A DNA stretch of 64,000 nt from Gammaproteobacteria bacterium. Lineage in GTDB: Bacteria > Pseudomonadota > Gammaproteobacteria > Steroidobacterales > Steroidobacteraceae. Of the stretch, positions 51,598 through 61,466 are shown piece by piece. The stretch is from the NCBI GenBank assembly GCA_028293725.1, contig JAQGOE010000032.1:12998-76997 (forward strand), given 5' to 3'. Position numbers and translations under genes: made by a program. The first letter of the stretch is position 1. Each line of letters begins with the position of its first letter. The notes under the pieces were generated by a model. The model searched no databases. It had not been told where the DNA came from and saw only the letters and a program-made list of their open reading frames with translations.

Positions 51598-52554
51598 TCA
51601 ATCGACGTACAACGAGCTCACCGACTCTTCGTCCCGGATGCGGCGAATCGTCTCGGCGAGCAACGCGGCCACCGACAACTGGCGGATGCGGCCGCAGGCC
51701 TTCGCCTGCGCCGACAACGGCACCGTGTCCGTCACGACCAACTCGTCCAACACCGACTTCGAAATCGAATCCACAGCCTTGCCTGACAAAATGGCGTGCG
51801 TGATGTAGGCCACCACCTTCTGCGCGCCCTCGTTCTTCAGCGCCTGCGCGGCAATACAGAGCGTGCCGGCGGTATCCACCATGTCATCGACGAGCACACA
51901 GGTCTTGCCCTTCACATCGCCGATGATGTTCATCACCTTCGACTCATTCGGCCGCGGGCGCCGCTTGTCGATGATCGCCAGGTCCGCGTCGTCGAGGCGC
52001 TTCGCGAAAGCCCGCGCGCGTACCACGCCGCCAACATCCGGCGACACCACGATCACGTTCCGGTACGCCTGCTTCCAGGCATCACCCAACAACACCGGCG
52101 ACGCATACAGGTTGTCCACCGGAATATCGAAAAAACCCTCGACCTGGTTCGCGTGCAGATCGATCGTCACCAGGCGACCCACGCCGGCGCCCGAAATCAT
52201 GTTCGCCACGAGCTTCGCCGTGATGGGCGAGCGCGTCGCGCGCGGCCTGCGATCCTGGCGCGCGTAGCCGAAATACGGCATCACGGCGGTGATCCGGGCT
52301 GCGGAGGCACGCCTGAGCGCATCCACCATCACGAGCAACTCCATCAGAGTGTCGTTCGTGGGAGGACACGTCGGCTGTATGACAAACACGTCGCGTCCGC
52401 GCGCGTTCTCCATCAACTCGACCCGGCACTCACCATCGCTGAAGTGGCCGATTTCGGCATCGCCGAGTCTCGTCTGCAGATGCCGTGCGATGTCCTGCGC
52501 CAACGCAAGATTCGCATTACCGGCAAACAGGGCCAGCGTATCGCTCGTAGTCAT
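51598..52554 (-). CDS. prs: Ribose-phosphate pyrophosphokinase
   Basis: A 318-residue PRPP synthase: [18 protein letters not shown] start, [16 protein letters not shown] (ATP), [14 protein letters not shown] (catalytic flexible region), [14 protein letters not shown] and the PRPP loop [12 protein letters not shown]. It supplies PRPP for nucleotide and amino acid synthesis. The ATG at 52554 gives the normal length. Order ispE - tRNA-Gln - prs - rplY - pth - ychF is the classical one. Confidence 0.97.
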   Translation of the reverse strand: MTTSDTLALFAGNANLALAQDIARHLQTRLGDAEIGHFSDGECRVELMENARGRDVFVIQPTCPPTNDTLMELLVMVDALRRASAARITAVMPYFGYARQDRRPRATRSPITAKLVANMISGAGVGRLVTIDLHANQVEGFFDIPVDNLYASPVLLGDAWKQAYRNVIVVSPDVGGVVRARAFAKRLDDADLAIIDKRRPRPNESKVMNIIGDVKGKTCVLVDDMVDTAGTLCIAAQALKNEGAQKVVAYITHAILSGKAVDSISKSVLDELVVTDTVPLSAQAKACGRIRQLSVAALLAETIRRIRDEESVSSLYVD

Positions 52555-52668
52555 GTTTTGTTCACGCGCTTTGCGCAACTTTCCTGCAGGTACGCGCGGA
52601 CGCATACCTGCGAAATTTAGCGGCGCTGCGCGCCGGACGACTCTTCACTATCCCATCCGCCTCGAGAA

Positions 52669-52743
52669 TGGCTGGGGTGGCAGGATTCGAACCTACGAAT
52701 GGCGGGATCAAAACCCGCTGCCTTACCACTTGGCGACACCCCA
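52669..52743 (-). tRNA. tRNA-Gln (TTG)
   Basis: A 75-nt cloverleaf. Acceptor TGGGGTG pairs with CACCCCA, discriminator G and an encoded CCA at 52669-52671; anticodon stem GCGGG/CCCGC with loop TTTTGAT, anticodon TTG at 52709-52711; T-loop TTCGAAT. It lies between ispE and prs, a usual position. Confidence 0.97.
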
Positions 52744-52834
52744 ACACGTGAACGCTCTGGTTCGCGCCGGACGAGCATTGTAGAGGGTCGCGGCCCCGAG
52801 CACCGCGCAAACGCTCGTTAAAATCGCGCCCTAG

Positions 52835-53701
52835 TCAAACCGCCGCTACCCGCAACAGCGCATGCACCGGCGACAAATTCAGTCCCCGTGCCACAAACGC
52901 GCGCCAGCGATCCGGAGCCCGCGCCGCGACGCGCTCGGCATCAATCGCGCTTCCAAACGCCGCAAAAATGCAGGAACCGGTCCCAGTGAGCCGCGCCGGC
53001 GCGAAATTGCCGAGCCAGCTCAATGCGTCCGCGACTTCGGGGTAACGCGCACGCACGACAGGCTCGCAATCGTTCCGGCTGCCGGAGCTGCCCTCCGGGC
53101 CAAAAAAGGCGCGTATTGTGATGACGGGGGTATTTCGTGTCAATTCAGGACTCTGGAACACGTCCCGGGTGGGCACGGCCACTCCGGGGTGGATGACCAC
53201 GTACCAGCGTTCCGGAAGCTCCACGGGCACGAGCTGCTCCCCCACACCCTCGGCCCAGGCCGACGAACCCCGAACAAAAACAGGGACATCCGCGCCCAGT
53301 GGCAGCCCCAGCCGGGCCAGCTCGTCGACCGGGAGCCCGCAACCCCACAGATGATTGAGCGCCAAAAGGACCGTGGCGGCGTCGGAGCTGCCTCCGCCTA
53401 GTCCCCCGCCCATGGGGATTCGCTTGGCAATCCGGATCGAGGCCCCAGCCCGGCAGCCCGTCGCGGCCTGCAAGGCCCTGGCGGCGCGTACGGTGAGGTC
53501 CGAGTCCGGATCGACCCCTGCGGGACCCGCCGGACGCTCGATCCGGCCATCGTCCGTCACACTGAGCGAAACCCTATCGCTCAGGTCGATGAGCTGAAAA
53601 AGGGTCTGCAGCTCGTGATAGCCGTCCGGACGACGTCCCGTGACGTGCAAAAAAAGATTCAGCTTGGCCGGCGCGGGCCACTGCGTCTCGCCACCCGCCA
53701 T
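52835..53701 (-). CDS. ispE: 4-diphosphocytidyl-2-C-methyl-D-erythritol kinase
   Basis: A 288-residue GHMP kinase of the MEP isoprenoid pathway. WPAPAKLNLFLHVTGRRPDGYHELQTLFQLID at the start, PMGGGLGGGSSDAATVLLALN (ATP) near residue 100, and LTGTGSCIFAAF close to the C-terminus. The ATG at 53701 overlaps the lolB stop as TAATG, so the two are translationally coupled; an upstream extension of 68 residues is not supported. Confidence 0.97.
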   Translation of the reverse strand: MAGGETQWPAPAKLNLFLHVTGRRPDGYHELQTLFQLIDLSDRVSLSVTDDGRIERPAGPAGVDPDSDLTVRAARALQAATGCRAGASIRIAKRIPMGGGLGGGSSDAATVLLALNHLWGCGLPVDELARLGLPLGADVPVFVRGSSAWAEGVGEQLVPVELPERWYVVIHPGVAVPTRDVFQSPELTRNTPVITIRAFFGPEGSSGSRNDCEPVVRARYPEVADALSWLGNFAPARLTGTGSCIFAAFGSAIDAERVAARAPDRWRAFVARGLNLSPVHALLRVAAV

Positions 53702-54321
53702 TATGAAGTCCAGCCGTCGACGATCAGCCGCACGCGAACACCCGACCGCTGCAGCGTCAGCCGCGACGGCAGCGAGCCGCCGGCATTCGGCACGTAGCCG
53801 GTGTAATCGATCTGCCAGCCGTCCTGCTCGAGGCTTTGCAGCCGCTGCTGCTGGGGATCGACCTTTTCTTTGGCAGGCGTGCTGGGATCCGGCACTCCCT
53901 GGATCCAATAGCGCAAGCTGCTCAAGGGCGGGTCAAAACCGAGCCGGGCGGCGAGTTCCCCGTGAGCCGCATCACTATCCAGATGATCGCCATGGGAGTT
54001 GACGATGCTGAGCGCGTCACCATCGGATGTGATCTGAACGCCGCCGGCCCCGAGCGGCCCTTGCAACGAGACTTGCGACTGCGTCCCCGCTTGCATCCAA
54101 CGCAGCGATGCGTTGAATCCATCTTTGCCGGCTGCAACCGCGACTCTGCCTTTGAGAGAGAAATGGTCGCGGGCCTGGAGCGCGGGACGCGTCACGTCCC
54201 ACGGCTGCGACGCAGTCGTGGGTTGCTGTATGGGAGGAGCCGTGCGGCAGCCGGCAACCACGGCCACCGCAACAATCCACAGCAGCCCGAGAAGACCCCG
54301 ATGGGCCAGCCTACTTCGCAT
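53701..54321 (-). CDS. lolB: Outer-membrane lipoprotein LolB
   Basis: A 206-residue lipoprotein that accepts lipoproteins from LolA at the outer membrane. Signal peptide with lipobox VAGC (cysteine near residue 25), then FSLKGRVAVAAGKDGFNASLRW, GPLGAGGVQI and LRYWIQGVPDP. It overlaps the TPR gene by 11 bases and ispE by 1 base of the stop, forming one operon. Confidence 0.95.
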   Translation of the reverse strand: MRSRLAHRGLLGLLWIVAVAVVAGCRTAPPIQQPTTASQPWDVTRPALQARDHFSLKGRVAVAAGKDGFNASLRWMQAGTQSQVSLQGPLGAGGVQITSDGDALSIVNSHGDHLDSDAAHGELAARLGFDPPLSSLRYWIQGVPDPSTPAKEKVDPQQQRLQSLEQDGWQIDYTGYVPNAGGSLPSRLTLQRSGVRVRLIVDGWTS

Positions 54322-56170
54322 CGGGCAGGAACCGCGCCAGCGTCGCCTTCAACTGTTGCGAATCGGGCTCACGCGCCAACGCCGCGGCCCACACCTTGCG
54401 GGCTTGGCTATGATCGCCGCTCGCCCAGATAGCCTCGCCCCAGTGAGCCGCGATCTCGGAGTCGTGACTGATGTAGTACGCGCGCTCCAGTGTTGTGAGA
54501 GCCGCCTTCGAATCGCCCTGCCGGAAACGCACCCATCCCAGACTATCGAGCGCCGCAGGATTGTCAGGCATGGCAACCAACGCGCGCCGGATGAGCGATT
54601 CGGCCCGCGAGAGCTCCAGATTGTGATCCGCGAGCGTATAACCCAACGCATTCAACAAAGTCGGATCATCGACCCGCTCGACCAGAAGGTGCTGGAGCGC
54701 TTCGACCGAGTCGTGCACACGTCCGGCCTGCTCGAGAATAGTAGCGCGCTCATACTCCAGCGAAGGATGACGCGGATGCCGCTCGAGTGAGGCGGTCAAC
54801 AGCTCGACACCCGCATCGGCTTCACCGTGGTCGGCGAGCAGGTGCGCCTTGGTGAGTGTCAGATCGAACTCGCTTTCGGGATGCTCGGTAGCATAGTCAT
54901 CCAACAGAGTCAGCGCTTCCTTGCGATCCTTACGCGTGAGCAGCAAGGCGGCGGCCCGCGAGCGCGCCTGAATCGCGACCGACGAGTCGTAAAGCCGGCG
55001 ATAGCCTGAGATAGCCACGTCGGTATCGCCCTCCCGGGCCGCGATATCGGCGAGGTAGAGAAGCGACGCCTCCGTCGTCTGACCGCTCGAGGCGAGTTCG
55101 GAAAAGCGCTGCTGCGCCTCCTTCATGTCACCCGCCTCGAAAGCCAACAGTGCGAGTCGCCGGTCGATGTCGGAAGCGGGCACCTGCGCCGAACGCAGAC
55201 GCTCCAACTCCTGGTGCGCATCCTCGGTACGATCGAGCGCAATGAGCACTTCCGTCAGCACGAAAGTGCTGTGCGCCGGATCGGACTGCATGGCCTCACG
55301 CGCCGTCGCAATGGCCTTGGTTGCATCCCCACGCAAAACAAACGCGCGAGCCAACACGCGCTTCGCCGCGAAGTCATTGGGGTCACGCTCGAGTGCCTGC
55401 CTCGCGTAGTGCTCGGCACGCTGCGCGTCGTAGGCGCTCAAAGCCAGGTCACCCAGCAGGGACAGGGACTCGGGAGCGTTTTGCGCCGTCTCGAGAGTGC
55501 TGCTCATTGCCGAGAGCACTGTCGTCGCGTCAGAGTTCTCGAGAAGAAGCGCCGTGAGTGCGAGCAGACTCGCATCGCCACCTCCGGCTCTACGTGCCAT
55601 AAAGCCAGCGACGTCCGACTTATCAGCGGCGCCTGCGTCCTGATCTCCGTCGTCGTCCGCTGTCGAATCAGTACCCTTCGATCCATCCTTTGGCACTTTC
55701 GGCCGCGCGGGGGACGGCGGCGGTGGCGGTGCATGCACGAAATCGTTAATGGCTACCCGCGCTTCCGCAACGTGATACAGCTTCAGAGCTATCACGGCGT
55801 ACATGGCGTCAGCTTCGCGACTAGCGGGAGCCAATGTCCGCCAACGCACGACAGACTCCCACGCTGCCGGGAGGTGCTCGCAGGCAAGCGAGACCTCCGT
55901 GGCGCGACGGGCCAAAGATACGGCGCCTACCGCAGCGGCCTTCGCGTAACTCTCGGAGGCGCCCTTGCAATCGCCACGCTCGAGCGCAATTTCCGCAACC
56001 ACGGTCAGCGCGGCGGGATCGCCCTTCGGGGCCTCCTCCTTCGCCGGCCGCACGCTCGAACACCCGACCACCAGCGCCAAGGCGCTCAATGCGGCCACCA
56101 CCATCCCCGGACGCGTGGCGCCCCGGGCGGAATTAGCTAGTCTATTAGTGAGGGTATGCACGTCGTCCAC
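54311..56170 (-). CDS. TPR-repeat lipoprotein
   Basis: A 619-residue protein: a GTG start, a lipoprotein signal (MVVAALSALALVVGCSS, cysteine near residue 37) and about 12 tetratricopeptide repeats (e.g. LALSAYDAQRAEHYARQALERDPNDFAAKRVLARAF). Outer-membrane assembly or polysaccharide-related scaffolding is usual. The start has no strong binding site; ATG 56104 is an alternative but lacks the basic N-region. It heads the TPR-lolB-ispE operon and diverges from prfA. Confidence 0.88.
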   Translation of the reverse strand: MDDVHTLTNRLANSARGATRPGMVVAALSALALVVGCSSVRPAKEEAPKGDPAALTVVAEIALERGDCKGASESYAKAAAVGAVSLARRATEVSLACEHLPAAWESVVRWRTLAPASREADAMYAVIALKLYHVAEARVAINDFVHAPPPPPSPARPKVPKDGSKGTDSTADDDGDQDAGAADKSDVAGFMARRAGGGDASLLALTALLLENSDATTVLSAMSSTLETAQNAPESLSLLGDLALSAYDAQRAEHYARQALERDPNDFAAKRVLARAFVLRGDATKAIATAREAMQSDPAHSTFVLTEVLIALDRTEDAHQELERLRSAQVPASDIDRRLALLAFEAGDMKEAQQRFSELASSGQTTEASLLYLADIAAREGDTDVAISGYRRLYDSSVAIQARSRAAALLLTRKDRKEALTLLDDYATEHPESEFDLTLTKAHLLADHGEADAGVELLTASLERHPRHPSLEYERATILEQAGRVHDSVEALQHLLVERVDDPTLLNALGYTLADHNLELSRAESLIRRALVAMPDNPAALDSLGWVRFRQGDSKAALTTLERAYYISHDSEIAAHWGEAIWASGDHSQARKVWAAALAREPDSQQLKATLARFLPDAK

Positions 56171-56280
56171 TATAGAGCCTCATTGCTGCGCGGGCGAGAG
56201 CCCCCGACCTCGCGTCGCATGCCTTGTTACAATGTCGGGCTATCGCCGAAAATCGTGCGCCCGAATCCCTGCCGAGCCCC

Positions 56281-57360
56281 ATGAAGGAATCCATCCGCCA
56301 GCGTCTAGAGAAGATGTCCGATCGCTTCGAAGAGGTCGGCCGCCTGCTCACCAGTGTGGAAGTTGCCGGCAACTCGACGCAATTTCGTGACCTGTCCATG
56401 GAATATGCGCGCTTGCAGCCGCTGGCGGAACGTGTCCGTGGGTACCACGGCCTGGAGCGTGACCTGGCCTCTGCCCAGGAAATGCTAGCCGATCCGGATG
56501 CTGGCATGCGATCCCTCGGCGCCGAGGAACTGACCCGGGTCAAAAGTGAAATCGAGGCCTCCGAGGCCGACCTCCGACGCCTGCTGCTGCCGAAGGATCC
56601 GCGCGACGAAAAGAATATCTACCTTGAGGTCCGGGCGGGAACAGGCGGCGACGAAGCCGCCATCTTCGCCGGCGACCTGTTTCGCATGTATGGCCGCTGG
56701 GCTGAAGCGAAGGGTTATACGGTGGAGATCCTCAGCGAGAACCCGGGCGAGCACGGCGGCTATCGCGAAATCATCAGCCGTATCGCGGGCAAGGGTGTGT
56801 TCTCGCGCCTGAAATTCGAGTCGGGTGCGCATCGTGTGCAGCGGGTACCGGCAACCGAGGCACAGGGGCGCATCCATACCTCGGCCTGTACGGTGGCCAT
56901 CCTGCCCGAAATCGATGAAGTCGAGTCCGTCGACATCAATCCGGCGGACCTGCGCACCGACACCTACCGCTCCTCAGGAGCGGGTGGCCAGCACGTCAAC
57001 AAGACAGACTCGGCCGTGCGCATCACCCACATTCCCACCGGCATCGTGGTGGAATGTCAGGAAGAACGCTCCCAGCACAAGAACCGCTCCAAGGCGATGT
57101 CTCTTCTGAAAGCGCGCCTTCTCGCGGCCGAGCAGGAGAAACAACAGTCGGAGCAGGCACAGTCACGCCGCCTGCAGGTCGGCACCGGCGACCGCTCCGA
57201 GCGCATCCGCACCTACAACTTCCCACAGGGCCGGGTAACCGACCATCGCATCAACCTGACGCTCTACAAGCTGGCGCAGATCATGAATGGACAGCTCGAC
57301 GAGTTGCTCGACGCCCTCCACCAGGAGCACCAGGCGGAACTGCTCGCCGCGGAAGAATAA
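56281..57360 (+). CDS. prfA: Peptide chain release factor 1
   Basis: A 359-residue RF1, the UAA/UAG release factor. The PAT stop-codon motif is in QRVPATEAQ and the GGQ motif in [17 protein letters not shown]. Length and all domains are normal, so amber codons should terminate efficiently in this organism. RDD follows after 1 base. Confidence 0.97.
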   Translation: MKESIRQRLEKMSDRFEEVGRLLTSVEVAGNSTQFRDLSMEYARLQPLAERVRGYHGLERDLASAQEMLADPDAGMRSLGAEELTRVKSEIEASEADLRRLLLPKDPRDEKNIYLEVRAGTGGDEAAIFAGDLFRMYGRWAEAKGYTVEILSENPGEHGGYREIISRIAGKGVFSRLKFESGAHRVQRVPATEAQGRIHTSACTVAILPEIDEVESVDINPADLRTDTYRSSGAGGQHVNKTDSAVRITHIPTGIVVECQEERSQHKNRSKAMSLLKARLLAAEQEKQQSEQAQSRRLQVGTGDRSERIRTYNFPQGRVTDHRINLTLYKLAQIMNGQLDELLDALHQEHQAELLAAEE

Positions 57361-57361
57361 A

Positions 57362-58090
57362 GTGCACAACGCACGGGACCTGGTCGTAGACAGTGTTACC
57401 GGCGTCGATCTCGCACTGCCGGTGGCGGGCCCCGGCGCGCGCAGTTACGCGTTTCTCGTCGACTGGCTCATCCGGGCGATCCTGTTCACCGCGTGGTACG
57501 GCGTGGCCGCACTGCTCTACAACCGTCGCTGGACCCTCATCGCACCGCTGAATCCCGACGCGAAGTGGTTCGTGTTGGTCGTGACGCCGGCTGCCGCCGC
57601 GTACTTCCTGTATCACTTCGTGTTGGAAATCGGGATGCATGGGCGCACGCCTGGCAAGCGCATGGCCGGCATCCATATCGTCACTCGCACCGGCGGCTCA
57701 CCAGGCATAGGCGCTCTGCTGACGCGCAATGTGTTTCGCCTCGTCGATTCGCTCCCTCTCCTCTACGGCGCTGGCCTGGTAGCCACCTTCGCGACTCGCG
57801 ACCATGTCCGGATCGGTGACATGGCGGCCGGGACCATCCTCGTATACGAGCGCCCGGACGTAGTTTTGCCAGAGCGAGCGACGGCCACCGCCACCTCGAG
57901 CGAGCAACCGCTCCGCAACTCTGACGCGGAGGTCATCACCGAATTGCTCATGCGTTGGCCACAACTGGAGAGCGAAGCACGGCAACACCTCGCCGCCGCG
58001 ATTCTCACGCGACACGGCATCAACACGACTACCGCCGACACCGAATTGCGCGGACAACTGGAACGCCTGCTGCGAGGCGCGCCCACATGA
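57362..58090 (+). CDS. RDD family membrane protein
   Basis: A 242-residue protein with a GTG start 1 base after the prfA stop (GGAAGA upstream). It has the RDD domain (AGPGARSYAFLVDWLIRAILF, then RTPGKRMAGIHIVT) with three to four transmembrane helices and a C-terminal hydrophilic tail. Function is unclear; RDD proteins are often next to SpoIIM/MoxR/DUF58 genes as here. The stop overlaps the SpoIIM start as ATGA. Confidence 0.88.
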   Translation: MHNARDLVVDSVTGVDLALPVAGPGARSYAFLVDWLIRAILFTAWYGVAALLYNRRWTLIAPLNPDAKWFVLVVTPAAAAYFLYHFVLEIGMHGRTPGKRMAGIHIVTRTGGSPGIGALLTRNVFRLVDSLPLLYGAGLVATFATRDHVRIGDMAAGTILVYERPDVVLPERATATATSSEQPLRNSDAEVITELLMRWPQLESEARQHLAAAILTRHGINTTTADTELRGQLERLLRGAPT

Positions 58091-59223
58091 ACACAAACGC
58101 GCGCCCAGACGCCGACGCGAGCTCAAACTCCGCCGCGGCCTCAAACCCCACTCCGAGCTCGCGCCCCACCCCAAACGCAACCGCCCGCGATCGCGCCCTC
58201 GAATTCTCCCTCCTGCAGCGCACCGAACGCTGGAAAGCCGCCACCGCGCGCGCCCAACGTCTCGCCCGCGAGCCCGCCTCCGACCTCGCCGATGCTACCC
58301 AAATGGCCGACGACTATCGCCTTCTCGCGCACGACCTAGCCCGCGCCCGACGCCTCATCCCTGACACCCGCACACGCGAATACCTAGAAGCTGCCTACGT
58401 CCGCGCACATAACACGCTCTACCGGACCGCATGGCACCCTGGCTACGCGCTGCTCAATCTCTTCCGTGACGAAATCCCCGCCGTCGTTCGCTGGCTTACC
58501 CCCCACATCCTCTGGGCGACGACCATCTTCATCCTGACCGTCTTCGCCGGTTACTGGATGGTGCACACCTATCCCGATCTCATCGGACTCTTTGCCTCTC
58601 CAGACCTGATCGCAACAGTGGAGCGTGGCCAACTGTGGACCGAAGGCATTTTGAACATCGTGCCGTCGTCGGTCCTGTCCCTCCAGATTCTGACGAACAA
58701 CATCGTAGTGAGCCTGTTCGCCTACTGTGCCGGCTTCGTGTTCGGACTGGGCACGCTTTACATTCTCGGCCTGAATGGACTCATGTTGGGCGCGGTCTTC
58801 GCATTCACGGGCCAGCACGGACTCGAAGCCGCCCTGTTCCGCTTCATCGTCGCGCACGGCTGTGTAGAGATCTCGGTGATGTGTCTTTCCGGTGCGGCGG
58901 GCGCGGCTGTCGGCGAAGCCCTCATCCGACCCTCCCAGGGAAGCCGCTCGGAATCTTTCCGTATCGCAGCCCTACGCTCTGGAAAATTGTTGATTGCCTG
59001 CGCCGTGCTCCTGGTGGGATCGGGCCTCATCGAGGGATACATTTCGCCGCGGCCCCACTTTCCGCTGTGGGCCCGCCTGGTCATCGGAATCGGCTACTGG
59101 ACTGTCATGATCGCGCTGCTGAAAGGCTGGCTGATCCGCCGCCCTATACCCGTCGCGAGCGGCGCAATGACTCATACTCAGCCAGCAGCGTCTTTTCCAA
59201 CAAATCCGCCGATGTCACGATGA
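58087..59223 (+). CDS. Stage II sporulation protein M-like (SpoIIM/DUF95) membrane protein
   Basis: A 378-residue protein: a disordered low-complexity N-terminus (about 1-40), a helical region (ARARRLIPDTRTREYLEAAYVRAH) and five to six transmembrane helices of the SpoIIM fold (FILTVFAGYWMVH, GLGTLYILGLNGLMLGAVFAF, VAHGCVEISVMCLSGAAG). In non-sporulating bacteria it is a membrane protein of unknown role linked with MoxR and DUF58. Its 3' end overlaps the convergent DUF58 gene by 80 bases. Confidence 0.88.
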   Translation: MNTNARPDADASSNSAAASNPTPSSRPTPNATARDRALEFSLLQRTERWKAATARAQRLAREPASDLADATQMADDYRLLAHDLARARRLIPDTRTREYLEAAYVRAHNTLYRTAWHPGYALLNLFRDEIPAVVRWLTPHILWATTIFILTVFAGYWMVHTYPDLIGLFASPDLIATVERGQLWTEGILNIVPSSVLSLQILTNNIVVSLFAYCAGFVFGLGTLYILGLNGLMLGAVFAFTGQHGLEAALFRFIVAHGCVEISVMCLSGAAGAAVGEALIRPSQGSRSESFRIAALRSGKLLIACAVLLVGSGLIEGYISPRPHFPLWARLVIGIGYWTVMIALLKGWLIRRPIPVASGAMTHTQPAASFPTNPPMSR

Positions 59224-60442
59224 CAGGAGCACCGAGACGCCTCAGCAGCAACCGTTGCAGGGCCACCCGCGCCTCGTGCTCCTGTGCCGCGAGCGCAACC
59301 CAGGGATCGCTCCACACGCGAGCCTCGCTGACCGCCAGTGTCGCAATGTCCGGGCTTCGGATACCCGCCACTACGACAAAGTGAGGCGGCGACAACAGTT
59401 GTACCGCCCTGGCGAGCGAATCGGCGACATTCGCATCATCGAGATCAGTCAATAAAACAACGAGGCCGCGACGTTTCAACAGGCCACGAATGCGTACGGC
59501 GGCGGCCGTCGGATCGGACTCGGCCGACTCGACACTAAGACCCTCGAGCGCGCGCCGGATTCGGGCGACCGCAGGCAAACCTCGAGCCGGTGCGCACTCC
59601 ACGAGGGGCCGGTCCGAAAACACCATCAGACCGACACGATCATCATTCGGTGTCGCAATTTCAGCGAAACGTGCCGCCGCATTGGCGTAGTGCCCCAACC
59701 TGTCGAGTGGGCCGATCCGTACCCGACTGAAGCGGCCGGCATCGATCCCAATGAGAATATCGAGATGCCGATCCTCACTGAACTCCCGTGTCACGAGTTG
59801 ACGTGTGCGCGCGGTCGCCTTCCAGTCAATTCGCGCGAGCGGATCACCATACCGGTAGCCACGCAACTGATGCAGTTCCGCGCCGGCGCCCACGGCTCGG
59901 CGCGAGCGCGGTCCCGAAGGATTCCCGCGCGGCTGCGTAGCGCCTACGCGCAAAGTATCGGGTGCAATCGAAACCGGAGTGGAAGGATGCAACTCCCTCG
60001 ACCACCACGCGAGTCCCAACGGCCCGAGCAAGCGCGAGGGCAGCGGAGGCCACCACTGCGCTCCGAGTCGGACAGGCAGCAGCGCAATTGGATCCCGCCC
60101 AACACCACGCGCGGGCGCAACCACTCTCCGTATCTGCGTCACGGCATCGAACCCATCTGGCAGCGCCGGCGCATATTCGACTGCAAAGGCGCGAGAGGAC
60201 TCGTTTCGAAAGGTAAATACCGCCGCCTGCTCACGACCCAGGAACGCTCGTGGCGCCGTCTCGACATCCGCCACAATCCCCGCCCGCCGTATCACGAAGC
60301 TCTCGTATCCCAGTCCCAACAGCACAAGAGCCGCGGGTATGCGCCATAGTGCGAAAAAAGCCGGCTCGCTCGACCAGACACCAGCAATCGCCAGCACGGC
60401 CGTCAGCAGGAGCAGAGCATAAGCGCGCTGGGCGAGATGCAT
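59144..60442 (-). CDS. DUF58 domain protein
   Basis: A 432-residue protein: two short transmembrane segments near the N-terminus, then a DUF58 vWA-like region with RGYRYGDPLARIDWKATARTRQLVTREF (about 200-225) and IGIDAGRF, and a tail with VVLLTDLDD. It is the usual partner of MoxR ATPases; the complex is suggested to act on envelope assembly. The ATG at 60442 is preferred over a TTG 12 bases upstream. Confidence 0.88.
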   Translation of the reverse strand: MHLAQRAYALLLLTAVLAIAGVWSSEPAFFALWRIPAALVLLGLGYESFVIRRAGIVADVETAPRAFLGREQAAVFTFRNESSRAFAVEYAPALPDGFDAVTQIRRVVAPARGVGRDPIALLPVRLGAQWWPPLPSRLLGPLGLAWWSRELHPSTPVSIAPDTLRVGATQPRGNPSGPRSRRAVGAGAELHQLRGYRYGDPLARIDWKATARTRQLVTREFSEDRHLDILIGIDAGRFSRVRIGPLDRLGHYANAAARFAEIATPNDDRVGLMVFSDRPLVECAPARGLPAVARIRRALEGLSVESAESDPTAAAVRIRGLLKRRGLVVLLTDLDDANVADSLARAVQLLSPPHFVVVAGIRSPDIATLAVSEARVWSDPWVALAAQEHEARVALQRLLLRRLGAPVIVTSADLLEKTLLAEYESLRRSRRV

Positions 60443-60447
60443 ATCAG

Positions 60448-60521
60448 TACTCAACGCCAGACAGATTCGTTCTCAGGTATCACGGGTTCATACTCAACGG
60501 GGCGCAGGTTTATACTCAACG
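60448..60521. repeat. Three short direct repeats at the moxR stop
   Basis: TACTCAACG occurs at 60448, 60491 and 60513, the last including the moxR stop codon (reverse TGA). Copies two and three share about 20 bases with 22-base spacing, suggesting a local tandem duplication of the moxR 3' end between moxR and the DUF58 gene. Confidence 0.5.
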
Positions 60522-61466
60522 CGGCACAGGTGTCTCAGCGAGCAACCCGCGCACAACATCAACATCGGTCGAGCCTTCCAGAGCGGCCTCCGGCGTGAGC
60601 ACGAGTCGGTGGGCCATGACCCAGGTCGCGGCTTCCTTTACGTCGTCGGGAGTAACGAAGTCGCCGCCGCGGAATCCAGCGGTAATCCGCGCCGCCTTGA
60701 TCAAGGCGAGCGCGCCCCGAGTTGAAAGACCAAGCGACAGTCGAGAGTGCCCGCGCGAGGCGGCCGCAATATCGAGCACGTACGAAAGAAGGCTGTGCGC
60801 CACATGAATCCGCTCGGCCTCCACGCGCGCGCTCTCGAGCAGTGAACGGTCCAAAACTTCGACGTCGTTCAGCGTCGCCGGCACGGCCGACAGCGATCCT
60901 CCATAACGCGCGAGAACTTCAGTCTCCGCCGCGCGGCTTGGATAGGTCACATCGATTCGCAGCATGAAACGGTCGAGCTGCGACTCGGGCAACGGATAGG
61001 TACCCTCGAACTCCAGCGGATTCTGCGTCGCCAGCACCAGAAAATCGTTCGGCAACGCAAAGACCGAGCGCTCCACGCTCACCTGCCGCTCTTCCATGGC
61101 CTCGAGCAATGCCGACTGCGTCTTCGGGCCCGCGCGGTTGATCTCATCGACCAGCACCACGTCGGCAAACAACGGCCCGGGCCGAAACACGAAGTCCCGC
61201 CGCGACTCGTCAAAGACATGAATGCCGATGATGTCGCTCGGCATGAGATCCGAGGTCCCTTGAATCCGCTTGAACTCACCTCCCAGGGCGCGTGCCAGCG
61301 CTTTCGCCAACAACGTCTTCCCCAGCCCCGGCACTCCCTGTACCAACACGTGACCGCGCGCGACGAGTGCGATGACGAGCGCTCGTATCGACGCATCGGC
61401 ACCAACGACGACACGACCCAGCTCACGGGCCAACAGAGACTCGAGCTGCCGCAGGGTAGCGCTCAT
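60516..61466 (-). CDS. MoxR family AAA+ ATPase
   Basis: A 316-residue chaperone-like ATPase. Walker A GVPGLGKT (about 39-46), Walker B VVLVDEINRAGPKTQSALLEAMEERQVSVE, sensor 1 ATQNPLEFEGTYPLPESQLDRFM, arginine-finger region and lid (STRGALALIKAARI). It normally works with the DUF58 protein encoded just downstream. It overlaps the DUF4350 gene by 4 bases. Confidence 0.93.
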   Translation of the reverse strand: MSATLRQLESLLARELGRVVVGADASIRALVIALVARGHVLVQGVPGLGKTLLAKALARALGGEFKRIQGTSDLMPSDIIGIHVFDESRRDFVFRPGPLFADVVLVDEINRAGPKTQSALLEAMEERQVSVERSVFALPNDFLVLATQNPLEFEGTYPLPESQLDRFMLRIDVTYPSRAAETEVLARYGGSLSAVPATLNDVEVLDRSLLESARVEAERIHVAHSLLSYVLDIAAASRGHSRLSLGLSTRGALALIKAARITAGFRGGDFVTPDDVKEAATWVMAHRLVLTPEAALEGSTDVDVVRGLLAETPVPR